Positions 1-11,780 of a stretch of 64,000 nucleotides of DNA are shown one piece after another. Both the position numbers and the translations under genes were made by a program. Numbering within the stretch: position 1 is the first letter of the stretch; each line of letters opens with the position of its first letter. The notes below the pieces were generated by a model. The model was given only the letters and a program-made list of their open reading frames with translations. It was not told where the DNA came from and made no database searches. This stretch comes from Gavia stellata (taxonomy: Eukaryota; Chordata; Aves; Gaviiformes; Gaviidae). The stretch is taken from positions 4,712,001 through 4,776,000 of the forward strand of contig NC_082602.1 in assembly GCF_030936135.1 (NCBI RefSeq), given 5' to 3'.

Positions 1-1721
1 GTGCCCCTCCAAGGTGTCCTACAGAGCGGGGCTGTGCCAGGGTATCCTGGAGGAGCGCAGGGGTCCAAGGGTGGAAATGGTGCTTTACTCCAAAATGCCC
101 TATAGCAAAAACCTCTATAGACACCACTCCCGGACGCCGCTTCAGGCCTTGCCAAACCCTGTTTCCACCAGTGAGATTTTCCTGCGAAGGGTTACACCAA
201 CAGTAATCAAGAGCCACGGGGATCCCCCGTCTGTGATTACAGGGTCGACCTTACCAGGGTGAAAAGTACAGGGGGAGCAGCAGGGAAGGCAGAACAGCCC
301 CCTCCCCTCCCGCCTGCTTGTAGTTTTAATTTGCTTTCTGCAAATCCATGCTTCTGCAGCAAAGCCAGGTCACTGCCACAGCCTTACCAGGGCCAGCGGT
401 TTGGGTGCGATAGCGAGAGATGAGAGTTGGTAAAGGGTTGGTGGCAGAGATGCCTCATGTCAGGCATGGGGGGACAAGGGGGGCTCAGACCACTGCAGCC
501 CATTGCTGGTCACCCGCATGGCATTTGCAGGTGAATGAAAAAGGGGCTCGGAAAAAGACTGACCATAAAGTCATCTTCTCCCAGTTTTCTGCATCCTTTC
601 AGGAGAAGAGCAGGTGAGGGGCCAGATGCGCTGCCCTCCCGCGGGAGTCCCTGTGCCAAAGCTAGGAGGGGTGGAAGGACAAGTGACAGCATCGTCAGGG
701 GACAATCTCAGGTGAGCAGCCATGGGAGGCAAATTTGGCCAGTGCTATAAGAAATGCATATTTTTCCCCTCGAGGCGCCTCCTCCAGCATTTTCCCCCTC
801 TCCAGTAGCAAAGCTCATTTCTGCGTGGGCCAGGCTGCTTGGGAATAGTGCAAATGTAAGAAACGAGCAACTTGCCAAAATAATAAATAACTGGCAAATA
901 AGTAGCTTAAGAAGTGTACAGGGAGCTGCAAACGGTCTCACTCGTCCCCTCCAGTGACAGGTACAACCGGGACGGCCACGGCTGCACCGTGGCACAGACC
1001 TTCACGCCAGGAAACGGTCTAAATTGGGCTTCTCCCCTGCAGTATCCCAGGCTGCTTCCTGAGATATTATTGTTTTCCCTCGCCCTCTTGATGTATTGTC
1101 CCGTAGCATATTAGGGGTTTCCCAGTGTGTGCCAAGAAACTGCTGGCCGTGACGCACCAGCCTGTTTTTAGGCTGCCGGCAGCAGCTCCTTCCTGTGGGG
1201 AGCCGGGAAGCGTGGTCCCCCTGGGGCTCCCCAGGGTTCCCCCACCTTCTGCTGCAGGGGAACCAGATGCATTCATTTTTAACACCGCCAGGGGTTGTGA
1301 AAAATAACAATTTGGGGGAAGGAGGATGATGAGCATCGTGTCTGTGGCCCTGTGAATTGCATGGAGCCATCAGCAGAGCAGAGCCGGTCACACTGCTCCA
1401 AAATGTAAGCCACCCCCTGCGTTTTCCTGGATTCAGCCAAATAAAGGAGGGGGGGAAGGAAAAAAAAAGTCCAGGCCACACCTTTCCTCAGCCTGGTTCC
1501 CAGGCAATAAAAATATCTTGGAGCGGGAGCTCCAGCTTTGCAGCTCAACCACTGACACAATCGGGTTGTGGGCCAAGGCAGCGGGGAGCTCACCTGCGTC
1601 GCTTGGCTTTGCTTTCCCATAGGGTGGATTTTGAGGACCCCAGTTCCCAGGCAGTGTTGGAAGAAGCCATTTGAGTAAGGAAGTTAATGGCCTTCCCTTC
1701 CATATGCTCCTGTGGACCCCT

Positions 1722-1771
1722 TCCTCCTCCACCTCCTCCTCCTCCTCCTCCTCCTCCTCCTGGTCCTCCTT
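1722..1771. repeat. CCT/AGG trinucleotide microsatellite
   Basis: Nearly uninterrupted CCT triplets (AGG on the minus strand), with a single CCA near the left end and a TGG interruption near the right end. It is a purine/pyrimidine-asymmetric tract. The Pro-, Leu- or Glu-rich open frames across it are artefacts of the repeat. Confidence 0.9.
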
Positions 1772-4522
1772 GCCCATCGCGTGCTTGCAGCAGTGATGAA
1801 CCCCTGCAAACTCAGAAAGCTTCCCTGGGGACCCTACACCCAGGGCCACGTTTTTCCAAGCTTCTCTCCAAATATATATGTAAGAGGGGAGGAGAGCAAG
1901 AAAAAAAACGTTTTGCGAGTATCCTTCTGTTTGCAGATCATTGATTCTCCCTGGGGAGCCCCAGAGCCCTTTCATCTGCTTTTCGCTAAGTTTAGGTTAG
2001 GGAGGTTTTCGGGTGCAAGCGCAGTCAGGGAAAGGCAAAGTCACCCTGGGCTTTAGCCCGTCACTGAGGAGGAATTTAGGCAGGCAACAGGAAAGCTCTT
2101 TCCCCGGCTGGGAGGCATCCAGTCAGGACAGAAACAATCCTGGACGCTCTACACTCCCATGCTGAATGCTTTTATACAAGTAAGAAGAATGGATGTTTAC
2201 TCGCAGGAAAGCGAAGAACGGAAGAAGTTATCAACACCATTGTTTGCCGCAAATAATTGCACCTTCTCTAGTCATATAGTATATTCAAAAAAACACCACT
2301 CTTTCTTATTTAACATCACATACCAGGGACTACGTAGCACCTACGTAGCTGGGCTCACCCCCAGCCGGCCCCGAGGACTCGACTCGGATCCACTCCACAG
2401 CGGAGCCCGTTTCCCATCACCTCTACATCGCTTTCTCGTTCCCAACTCCTTGTAGCCAAGAAGACCTGACCCAAGCCCCACTTTGAGAGCTGAGCTGCCA
2501 CTCTGCAGCTGCATTTACAGGGCTGACAGCTCTTTAATTGCCTTTCACAAAACACCCTGCCACAGCTCGGCGCACAAAAGCTCTGATAAGAAACCATCTC
2601 TAACCCATGCTGGCCACAGGACGGTTTGCCCAAGGTCCCCCCCGGCACCGCAGCGGGGTTTGGGGGTTCACAGGTCGGCTTAGACAATGTCAGAGCAGTG
2701 AGGGACCGAAAACCTCCCCAAAATATTGGTCTTTAGGCATAAGTTGTGGTTTGTCCTTCCGGTGACTTCTCTGCATTTTTGTTCGAATCCTCTTACTTTT
2801 GGAAAAACCAAAAGCATCCCCAGACTCCCTGCATGGGGTTGGCTTGTTTCCACAGGCGACTTGCAGGGAGCAGAGTCAAAATCATCTGTTTCAGCGGTAG
2901 TAAAACACCACAGATTGGCTTCACAAAAGGTGTGTGAGTAGGATGCTGGGGTAACACCCGCAGGCGCTGGGAATGGGGTGTGCTGCTCCCAGGGAAGGGC
3001 CCTTCCCGGTCTGATCCATGGGTCCCTGGTTTTCCGTTTGGGACCTTGCAGAGGGCTCCTGCCTTGCCAGCCGTGACCCAGCACCGTTGCCCCTCACAGC
3101 CCCCCACAACCGATGGCTCCCTGGAAAACAGAGCGTGCTGGAAGCCCGGCATCCTGGCCCGTGTCCGGTCAAGGCCAAGGGCATGGGATCCCAGCACCAC
3201 CTCCTGGCAACACACCGCTGTGCACAGCCCACACGCCAGCTGCGGCCAAAAATCCCCTACCAAGCCATGGGGACCACCCGGAGAGAGAAAACGGGGGCTG
3301 CACAGACCCCAGACTTTCTCATCTCTGTCCAAACCGGGGTATTTTCCCCTTTTCCCAGCATCACGGCTGGCCGCGGGGTGGCTGCAGGCACAGGACCCCC
3401 AGTTGCATCCCCCGGCGAGCGGCAGCTGCCTGCTGCAGGGTGAATAGTGGCGCGGCTCGCCCGAGAGGCGACCAAATTTAATTCGAGATGAATGGGCACC
3501 TCCTTGCTGCCCATGACATTTTCATTGCAGGCTAACAAGGGGAGAAAAATCCAATTAGGTGACAAAGGGGGTCCCTAATCGGCCGTGCAGCCCGGCGCAG
3601 GGCAGCCAGAACAGCGCAGCACCCCGCGGGATAGCAGGGACAGACCATGGGAAAACAAGAAAGCCCTCCAAAAAAGTCCTCTTGTGATATTGCGAAAGCC
3701 AAACCATAGGATGGCAAGGCTGCTGAAGTGCCCACAAAAAATGTAGTTAAAAAGACAGTTGCTCTTTGCACCCCTGGGGTCCCTTCTGCAAGTCTCCCAA
3801 GTCACTGAGATAAATATGAAGTGGCCTGAAGAGAGCCGAGCAGGGCAGGAGCATCTCCCAGGTACAGAGCCGGAGGGCATCGAGATAAATAACCTGCAGC
3901 CAGGAGCACGCTGCTCCTGAAAGAAAATATTATAATAAAATTTGGCAGACCCCTTCCAGGGCATCCACCCACCACCGAGTACTCGATGAAACCCGGTTTC
4001 AGGAGCAGGTGAGGATGAACCACATCAAGGTTTATTACCAAAGGAGCAGTTTCAAACCACAAAAGATTTCAGCTAACCCAGGGTTGCAGTTTTTTCCAGC
4101 AACAGGTGCCCTCTCACAGTTTTAATGCATGCAGCCAGCTGTACCATGTATCTCCAAGCGCCGGCACCTAAAGCAGGGGGGGATTTTGATGGTGGGACCC
4201 CCTCGCACACAAAACCCCCTCCTACCCAAATGCGGGGATGTTGGGGCATAGCCGGATGCAGCAAGGACATAGCAGCGCACTGGGAAAGGCGAGGGGGGGG
4301 CACGCACATGAATAACAGCTGGGTTTTAAAGGAAGGGTGATAAATGGGAACACCGCACTCCCTCGGGAATTATTAATGGGGGGGGGAGGCTGAAACCTTG
4401 GCTTTGCCTGGGAGCTGGGCTGTGTGGTGAAAGCCGATGGGCGGGAGCGAGCAGGGGGAGCAGATGGCCAGGGGAGGCCGGGGGTCCGGCCGAGAGCAGG
4501 GGGTCCCCACCAGCACAGCGCA

Positions 4523-4548
4523 GGGGGCTGGGGGGCGGGGGGGGCGGG
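4523..4548 (+). repeat. G-rich run with G-quadruplex potential
   Basis: Runs of five, six, eight and three G separated by single bases or CT. This fits the canonical four-G-tract quadruplex pattern on the plus strand. No gene is attached to it. Confidence 0.6.
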
Positions 4549-5752
4549 TACGGCGGCTGCATCTCCCACAGAACACAGGTGGACTGCGCGGGGGGAAGGA
4601 CCCCCTGGGTCCTCTCCTCCCTGGAGCCCCTCAGGTGGCTCCAGCCGCAGCTCCAGGTGGCCACCGCTGAGTATTGACCCAGCGCTATCTCAGCTCCCAC
4701 CTTATCAGGGCAAGGGCCAGCTCCGGGCACCAGCACCTGCCCCATTAATCTTCCCCCTGTCCCACGGGTGCGAGGTCTCGGCGGCTGAAACAACCTTCGC
4801 AGGGGGAGGGAGCGGGAGGGCTTGGGCCACTGGTGCCCAGGGTCTGGGGATGATGGATTGGTACCTGGGAGGTGGCAGGGAGAGGGTTTTTCTTTTTCCC
4901 TTTAGCTCCTGCCAGTGCCCCCACCCTGGGGAGGGGAGCGTGGGCAGGCAGGTGCCTTTATACCTGGGTATATCGGTGGCAGCGTTTTTTCACTGAAATT
5001 TGGGTACTGAAGATTTGGGGATGTGATACCCTGAGGAAGAGAGGAAACGAGCTCCACTTGCATATACAGGTTGGGAAGGGACGGGGCAATAACTTCCCTG
5101 CAATTGCTATCTGAAATAACGAGCTGAGCCTGAGCAAGGAGCCCACGCTTCACCCACATCCTTCAGGGTGAAGACGGAGATGCGATTCCTCAGACCGGGG
5201 CCTGCTCCAGGCAGAGCTGCACAAAGTCCAGGCAAAAATCATCATCTGAAGCCCCAGAAAAATGAGGTAAAACCTCACAGCTGTGGCTCAAACAAAAGCA
5301 AAAGGCTTCATGGCTTCTTCACGGCTGCAGCTGCACAACTCCTGGCTGCGGGGTTTAAATGCAATCAGAAATGTCCTTGGGGACCATTAAACACAAAACC
5401 TGTGTGTGTCCCTCAGGGAAGGAAGGGCCGTGCTTTGACCAGGGCTGGAGACCCAGCGATGACGGGGGGGGTTGAAGTGGTCCCAGATGCCTCATCCCCA
5501 CCACCCTGATCTTGCCCATGGCCCGGCGTACACCGCTACGAGGGTGCATGGAGCTGTGGAGGGCCAGCAAGCGCACGGCGGAAAACTCACGTCTCCTGCT
5601 TGTCCTGGCATGGGTTTTCTAGGAGCATTCCCGGTCAGAGAATAACCAGGGAGGCAGGATGACCTGAGCAAAGCCAACACCGAGCTTTTGCCTTAAAACC
5701 CACCCGAGGACACTGTGTGTCTGGGAATGAAGATGCCACGGATGTTATCATG

Positions 5753-5768
5753 CTCCTCCTCCTCCTCC
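5753..5768. repeat. Short CTC/CCT triplet repeat
   Basis: About five CCT triplets in a row in otherwise unique sequence. This is a short microsatellite. Confidence 0.75.
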
Positions 5769-7957
5769 AGGGAGGCAGAGCATCACTGAACAGTCTAAGC
5801 TGGGAAGACTCTAAGTTTGCCAGCCAGGGACTTGGAGTCACAAGCAGATAGGACCTGCTCAGAGGTTAGTTAGCACGGTCTAGCCCAGTTCCAGATACAA
5901 ATACACATTGATTTTTCCTTTTCTCTGCACTATGAAGCCCACAATTCCACAGGGGAGATGTACCCTGAGCGGAGGAGAGGACACTGTGGGGAGAGGGGCC
6001 ACGATGGTGGCTGCTCCTCGGGGAGCTCACTGCTTGGTTGATGCTTTTGCCCTCTTCTTAAAAGCCCCTTAAACCCTCAGGTTACCTTTCCTTTGACGCA
6101 GAAAGGCCCAACTCCTTTGGCGAGGGTGCCACATGAACCCCAGGCAGGGTTTGGAGGCGGCGTGGGTGCACTGACACCCGGCGCCGTCCCTCCTCCCGCC
6201 CTCCCCGTCTGGGCAGCGCAGACGGGATGGAGTTTCCCCCTTCCTTACACAAACTTGGGATCTCCTTTCAGCTATTGCTTTTTTTGTATTGATTTTTAAA
6301 AGGGGGCACTGCGGCTTTAAAGAGCTTCCCAGACTTGCCTTTGTGACCGGAGGAGAGGGTGGGGTGGTGGCGGAGGTGGGGACCCAGAAGAATGAAATAA
6401 AGAGAAGTACAACAAAAAGAAGTTAAAAGTGTGAGTGACAAGTTTTCGGCAACAGGCTTCAGCCCCTGTGGGGTCGTTTGGGCGAAGAATGGCAACAAAT
6501 GAACAAATGAGCTGGATTTTCATGCTTGGTGGACGGTGAATGAATAAGCATCTTTTAAAACCCTATCAGGAACTCTTTGGATTGTCATTATAGCTGGGAG
6601 GAGGGGGGGAAAGGCAGACTTTTGAGGGCTGACCATGTGAAAGAATCCCGATTCTTCGCCTTTTCTCTGCCTGCAAGCACGGCTACACCGAAACGTGCGG
6701 GCGGTGCGGGAGGACGGGCGTGCAGCCGCAGCTGAGCATCATGCCACGGCCCAGCACAGCAGCACCTCTGGGGGACACCGGGGCACCCCGATGCACGTTG
6801 GAAGAGGTGAGAGGGTCTGCTCTGCTTTGCAGGAGCCCTCGCCAATTCCCAGCAGCATGGAGGGGACAGGCAGTGGTTCGCAGCCCTGGCTGCCTCCTCC
6901 GCCAGGAAACCTGACTGCAATGTCAGAGGCAGACAATGTGAGAGGGCAGGAGGCGACTCACTTAAAGCCGTATTTAGAGTGCAGACTGGAGGCCTGAGGT
7001 CAAAGGAATTGCCCTGGGATTATGGGAATCACCTTCATTTTCTCGCCAGCCTTCAGACACGAGGGAGCCAGCCAGGAGCAAGGAGGAGGGGGACAAGTCT
7101 GTCTCTGAGGAAAGGACCCTGGTGTTTCCCCTTCCCTGGCCCTGGCAATGAGCCTGGCCTCTCTGAGCCACGCAAATAATTTACAGGCTCTGTTTTCAAC
7201 TGTTGTTATCCTCAATGCCCCATTTTAACCTTAGGCAGAACGGAGCATTGGTGAGGCAGTTGCAGAAGACTACGCTTTGGAGGCATGGCCAGAGTTTGCC
7301 GAATATCCCTACAGCCATAGTTCAGCAGTAAAACGTAGCTTCAGAGGAGAGGGAAAGTTTGGGAGGAGACAGGTTTAAAGCTTCCTTATTTCTGTAATAG
7401 GGGATAATATCACATATTCAAAAATCTTCTTGCCTAAACAGAAAGAGACCTAAACCTGAGCGTTGGGGGCATGAAAACATCAGCTTGTAGCGAGGGGGTC
7501 TCCCCTGGCTGCAAAAATAAAAGTTGAGTCCGCCTTGCATGGGATTTCAGCAACCAAACCTGGCAGCGCCTGGCCTAAGTTTGTTTTCAACCCGTCGCCT
7601 GCAACTATGCGAGGGCACAAGCCTGCATCTCTGAAACGGTCGCGGTCCCAGCAGCCACCTGTTTCTTCCACATCAAAAAGTCCGGAGGCCATTACAGCAG
7701 CCGTGGTTATAAAGGCTGGGCACTGGAGCTGCGACAGCCCCATCAAGAGAAATGAGACCATCATGCACTAAACATAGAGAAAAGATAAATGGAAAAGGAG
7801 TCTTTCAGTCTTCATTATCAAGTTTCCATGGGTTTGCCAAAACCATAGCAACCAGTTCAAGCAATGATTAACCTAATAATGTGGAGGCAAAGAAAAAAAA
7901 AATGCATTCAAGCCCCTAAAGAAGTCACTAGTTCTCCAGAGGTAGTAAATCCGCCTG

Positions 7958-7986
7958 CCCCCCCCCCGCCCCCCCCCCCCCCCCCC
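7958..7986. repeat. Poly-C (poly-G on minus) tract
   Basis: Nearly 30 bases of C broken by a single G, followed by ACCG. Its length may be unreliable in an assembly. The minus strand has G-quadruplex potential and the plus strand i-motif potential. Confidence 0.9.
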
Positions 7987-9303
7987 ACCGTATAACCCCA
8001 TGGCTGGAAGGCCAGAAGCATCCTAAGCCTCCAGAGAAAAGAATCTGCAATGCAGTAAAACCCACTAAAGTGACGACTTTCTGAAAATACAGCTGTATAG
8101 ACATCTTTTGGCAGTTTTGTAATACCTGCTCTTCACGGGGCTCTCAGGCTCTTCTTGCCCCTTTTCTTGCCCATGCAGACCCTGAGCTCCCGTTTGCAAT
8201 TTTTTGCAAAAATGCTACTTTTACAGACTAAGCAAGTGTGTTGTTATCCTACTCAGTCCCGTGGCACACGCGGATTGCTAGGGCAAGGCGATACCTCCCG
8301 TAGGTAGATATCAGAGTGGAGCTGGACTAGCAGGGAAAACATTAAATGGTTTTATCACCCAAATAATCATGGTGTTTTGCCTGTGGCCACACACGGAGGC
8401 CTTGGAGCACTTTGCAGACTGTTAGAGTATGAAAACAATACGCAATTCAGCCAGAAAGGGGGGAAGGGGGAGGAATACTATTAGGTCTTTCATTCTGCCT
8501 ATCTGATCTACGACGCAGATAGATCACGTTCAGGACTATAACAGTACACACAGAGATAGGCACACACTGCCTTTTCCTAGTCCTCAACCTTGCCCCATGG
8601 CCTGTGTTTCTCCAGCAATGTGGGTATTGCTTCTCAAAGCAATGAATAGGCAAAGCAGTGGGGCTCTGCATGGGTGAACGGGTCCCAGGAGGCAGCAGAA
8701 AGAGCAGATCTCCAAAAGAAGCTCAAGTAGAAAGTGAGACCTGCTCGCCTTGCTTGTCAGCACTGGCACCACGGTGTCCTCCCTCCCTTCTCCCGGGTGC
8801 ATGGGGCACCTGCGGCTCCTCTCTATGGGACAGTTCATTGACCGAGGCTGGATCGGGTGCACAGGAACAGGTCACTGCTTCTCCAAAATCCACCAAGCCC
8901 CACGTGTTTTCTGAGCTGCCAAGTGTCTGGTTAGCACCAGGGCCCAGCTGGCCTCTCCCTTCGCCGCAGGACTGGGCGATGTTGCCCACAACCCACCTGA
9001 ACGCACAGCACTCCACAGCTAGCCTGCGCCTGGGCTGAGTCCAGCAAGGCGGAGGAGCGGCGCACCGGGCAGGGGTCCGCACCAGGAGGGGTTCCCCATA
9101 ACCCCGTGCCCGGCCAGGGCAGACCCCGAGGGCTGAGCCCCGGCGGAGGGAGGCAGAGGCTCACGGAGCCCTGGAGCGGGGCGGGGGGAGCACCGCGCCG
9201 CGCCCCCGGCCCGGCCCGGGCCCGGCCGCCGCCTTCAGCACCATGGCCAGAGCCCGCGGCGCCGGTGCGGGACGGGGCGCAGGGGAGGCTGCGCGCATCG
9301 CCC

Positions 9304-9332
9304 CGCGCACCGCACCGCGCACCGCACCGCGC
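9304..9332. repeat. 12-bp GC-rich tandem repeat
   Basis: The unit CGCGCACCGCAC is present about 2.4 times head to tail. It lies left of NEUROG3 in the CpG-dense domain. Confidence 0.8.
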
Positions 9333-10390
9333 ACCCACCATCCCCCGAGCCCTCCCCACGCCGCTGGGTTTCCCCCACCCCAGCCCGCCCCATGGCTCCC
9401 GGGGAGCCGGAGCAGCGCGGAGAGGGGGGTGGAGGGGGATGCCCCCCCCGCCGTCGGCAGGACGGGGCGGGGGGGGTGCGGCGGGACAAGGCCTCCGGGA
9501 TCCCGTACCCGGTCAGGTTTCACTCTCGCCTCTTTTGTTGCGGTGCGGGAGGGGGCTGTTGGGGGGGTGGTGTTTGTGCGTGCGTCTTTGTTTCCAGTAA
9601 CCAAATTTCTTTTGTTCTACAAATTGCCTCAATAGCGTCTCTTCGCCGCGGGCAAACGGGCTCAGCTGAGAACAATTAGCATCACAATGGGCTTTTGGCC
9701 TCGCGGGCCGCTTTGTCTAGCGACTGCCGCCCCGCTGGGGCAGCGCGGAGAGGGGAGGCGGCCCGGCCGTAAATCTACCAGCTACAAATTGAGTCCCTGG
9801 GAGGAGAGGGCTGGGGAGGGCTCGCGGGATTCGTGCGGCTTCCCTTCTCTTCTTGCCGTGGCGTGGGAGGTGTTGCTTTTCCCACCTCCTGCGTTTTTAA
9901 CCGGCCTGACGCTCCCCCCGACCCCGCCGCCTCCAGCCCCCCTCGCAGGGCTGCAGGGGCCGACTGCGGCCGCTGCCCCCCGAGCCCTGCGCCTGCCCGG
10001 GCTAAACCCTCCTCCGGGGAGGGTGGGGTTGGCCTGGGGCAACGCTGCCCCGGGGACCCGCAGCGCCCCTCGAGCTGGAGAGCTGTGCCCCGGAGACATC
10101 CCCAAAATAGCCCCAGAGCCGAGCCGGGCGCTGAAAATCCGCCTGCGTGGGGCGGACTGCAGCCGGGCGCACCTTGCCGGGACGCGGCGGGCAGAGCGGG
10201 GCGGCTGCCCGGAGGGACGGGGTATCGCACGGACCGGCCACAGCCCTGCGGGGAAAGGGTGTCTGCAAGGGGAGGCCGGTTTTAAATGCGCGCGTGGCCC
10301 CCGGCGGGCACACGCCGGCGTGCGCACAGGCGCAGGACCCCGCTGCGCCGCTCTCCATCGCCGCTCCTCCCCACGCAGGGGAGGGCCCCC

Positions 10391-10450
10391 GCGCCGGGCA
10401 CACCGTCCCCGCACCGGGCACACCACCCCGGCACCGGGCACACCGCCTGG
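10391..10450. repeat. 20-bp minisatellite, three copies
   Basis: Three adjacent 20-base units (10391-10410, 10411-10430, 10431-10450) share the core CCGGGCACACC. They lie about 130 bp beyond the probable NEUROG3 polyadenylation signal. Confidence 0.85.
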
Positions 10451-10576
10451 GGCCCCGCGCAAGCCCCCGCAGGGCCGGCGCTGCCCTCCCTGGCGCGGGC
10501 TGCGCGCGATTTTGAAACCCCCAGCGAGCCCGCGGTGGAAAAAACACGGTGTTGCACAGGTCTGACCGCGACACAT

Positions 10577-10582
10577 TTTATT
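10577..10582 (-). terminator. NEUROG3: NEUROG3 polyadenylation signal
   Basis: TTTATT on the plus strand reads AATAAA on the minus strand, 342 bases past the NEUROG3 stop. The next minus-strand bases contain TGTGTC and, further on, GTGTTTTTT. This is the GU/U-rich arrangement expected downstream of a cleavage site. It is the only AATAAA I see on the correct strand in this UTR. Confidence 0.7.
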
Positions 10583-10923
10583 CTCTTCTTCTTCAAAAAA
10601 CAAAATACAGCCGCGGCTCCCCTCCCCGCTACAAACAGCCGGACCACCGCTGCCAAAAATACTCTTATATACAAAATATATATTTGTTACGAAATATAAT
10701 CAATAAATACCGATAGCGACAAATTAATATAATTTACCGTTTCCGAGTACAAAACCGTGATTTGTTTTTGTCCGCCCCCTCCCGCTGCGCTTCAGCCAAG
10801 CGGGACGGGGCAGGGGGGAGCGGGACGCCCGCCGCCCCCCGGCGCGCAGCGCGGGGAGCCCCCCCTCCGCTCCGCCGGCTATTTGAAGGCCAAAAGCGGG
10901 GGGAAAGCAGCGGGGCGGCGGGC
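10583..10923 (-). other. NEUROG3: NEUROG3 3'UTR
   Basis: Sequence between the NEUROG3 stop and its probable poly(A) signal. The stop-proximal half is GC-rich. The distal half (10.66-10.75 kb) is strikingly AT-rich, with several ATATA and AAATA motifs, in contrast to its surroundings. AU-rich 3'UTRs are common in short-lived transcription-factor mRNAs, so this may be an instability region (inference). Confidence 0.6.
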
Positions 10924-11475
10924 TCAGAGGAAGGCGGGGAAGGCGGCGGGGCCGCGGCGCAGGGCGGCGGGCGGCGGGGCGGCGGGGCAGGGCGAGTCCC
11001 AGGGCCCGGGGGAGGCGGCGGCGGCGGCGGCGGCGGGGGGCGGCGGCGGGGGGGGCTCGGGCAGGCCCTGCTCGGCCAGGCGGAGGCTCTGGGTGAGCGC
11101 CCAGATGTAGTTGTGGGCGAAGCGGAGCGTCTCGATCTTGGTGAGCTTGGCGTCGTCGGGGAAGGTGGGCAGGACGCTGCGGAGCGCGTCCAGGGCGGAG
11201 TTGAGGTGGTGCATGCGGTTCCTCTCCCGGTCGTTGGCCTTCATGCGCCGGCTCCTCTTCTGCTTGCTGAGCAGCCCCTCGCTCCGCGCCTTGCCGCGGC
11301 CCCGCCGCGCCTTCCCCTTCCTGCGGGCCGCCGCCTCCCGCGGGGCCAGGGTGCTGCGGGCCGGCGAGGCGCCCCGGCTGCCCGCGGAGCCGCCGCCGGC
11401 CGCGGAGGGGGCGTCTTCGGCGCCGCCGAAATAGGGCTGCCCTTCGCCCGGCGAGCGGTCGCTCTGCGGGGCCAT
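10924..11475 (-). CDS. NEUROG3: Neurogenin-3, proneural bHLH transcription factor
   Basis: Single-exon coding region of 183 aa. Neurogenin-3 dimerises with E-proteins, binds CANNTG E-boxes and drives pancreatic and gut endocrine fate in mammals. The basic region and helix 1 lie at residues 76-103, the loop around 104-112 and helix 2 around 113-132. Diagnostic strings are [10 protein letters not shown] and [21 protein letters not shown]. The N-terminus (MAPQ, human MTPQ) and C-terminus (FPAFL, human FSDFL) favour NEUROG3 over NEUROG1 or NEUROG2, as does the position next to TSPAN15. Some helix residues (LRSVLP, EQGLP) look NEUROG1-like. An Arg/Lys-rich stretch precedes the bHLH at 51-64. The C-terminal domain is short and is mostly poly-Pro (140-147) and poly-Ala (148-154), against 214 aa in human. 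The ATG at 11475 has a strong context (A at -3, G at +4). The frame stays open far upstream, but only through GC-rich DNA and the promoter. Confidence 0.92.
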   Translation of the reverse strand: MAPQSDRSPGEGQPYFGGAEDAPSAAGGGSAGSRGASPARSTLAPREAAARRKGKARRGRGKARSEGLLSKQKRSRRMKANDRERNRMHHLNSALDALRSVLPTFPDDAKLTKIETLRFAHNYIWALTQSLRLAEQGLPEPPPPPPPAAAAAAASPGPWDSPCPAAPPPAALRRGPAAFPAFL

Positions 11476-11476
11476 C

Positions 11477-11557
11477 CTGCGGAGCCAAGCCCGGCGGTGG
11501 CCGGCGGGGAGCGGCGCTGCGGCCGGCCCGGGGGAGCCCTCGCCCCCGCGGCGGTAC
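11477..11557 (-). other. NEUROG3: Probable 81-bp 5'UTR intron of NEUROG3
   Basis: On the minus strand a CAG|GTACCG donor (exon ends at 11558) and a TCCGCAG|G acceptor (exon resumes at 11476) bracket 81 bases. The acceptor sits one base before the ATG. I recall that mammalian NEUROG3 has a non-coding first exon ahead of a single coding exon, which supports this. A cDNA would settle it. Confidence 0.55.
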
Positions 11558-11668
11558 CTGCTGAGCCCGGGCGAGGCTGCGGGGCAGGAGAGCGGCTCTC
11601 GCTCCGCGCCCCCCGCCGCTCCCCCCTCCCCGCTTTCCCTCGAGTGCGGGCAGGAAAGGTTGCGCGGC
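11558..11668 (-). other. NEUROG3: NEUROG3 non-coding exon 1 (5'UTR), approximate
   Basis: Predicted from a start site about 25-30 bases downstream of the TATA box (near 11665) to the donor after 11558. The right edge is an estimate. Confidence 0.45.
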
Positions 11669-11692
11669 CGGCACACGACTGCCGTTAAGCCC

Positions 11693-11704
11693 CTATATAT
11701 ATAG
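11693..11704 (-). promoter_or_regulatory. NEUROG3: TATA box of NEUROG3
   Basis: CTATATATATAG stands alone in GC-rich DNA, about 220 bases upstream of the NEUROG3 ATG. The motif is palindromic, so direction comes from the gene. A SOX-type ACAATGG (11714-11720) lies about 10 bases upstream. A double GATA site (TTATCTTATC on plus, 11781-11790) lies about 77 bases upstream. Confidence 0.75.
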
Positions 11705-11780
11705 GGCCGGCAGACAATGGGGATTTCCCGGCCGGGCGGCGTGTGCGCCCCCCCGCCCGCACCCACCCCTTGGCACGCTT

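Larger units (their letters stand above)
1..9050. other. Gene-free flank left of NEUROG3
   Basis: No reading frame in this stretch resembles a known protein or an exon with good splice sites and a conserved peptide. The open frames are short and of ordinary composition for non-coding DNA. Visible content is simple repeats (CCT tract near 1.7 kb, G-rich run near 4.5 kb, poly-C near 7.96 kb) and otherwise unique sequence. In mammals the next gene on this side would be FAM241B (C10orf35), but I see no trace of it. This is most likely intergenic DNA. Confidence 0.6.

Noticed and set aside
1687-1975. Pro-, Leu- or Glu-rich peptide frames across the CCT tract
   Set aside because: They are translations of a trinucleotide microsatellite.
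9687-10603. Open frames of about 270-290 codons left of NEUROG3
   Set aside because: Same GC artefact. They overlap on both strands, are low complexity, and include the minisatellite.
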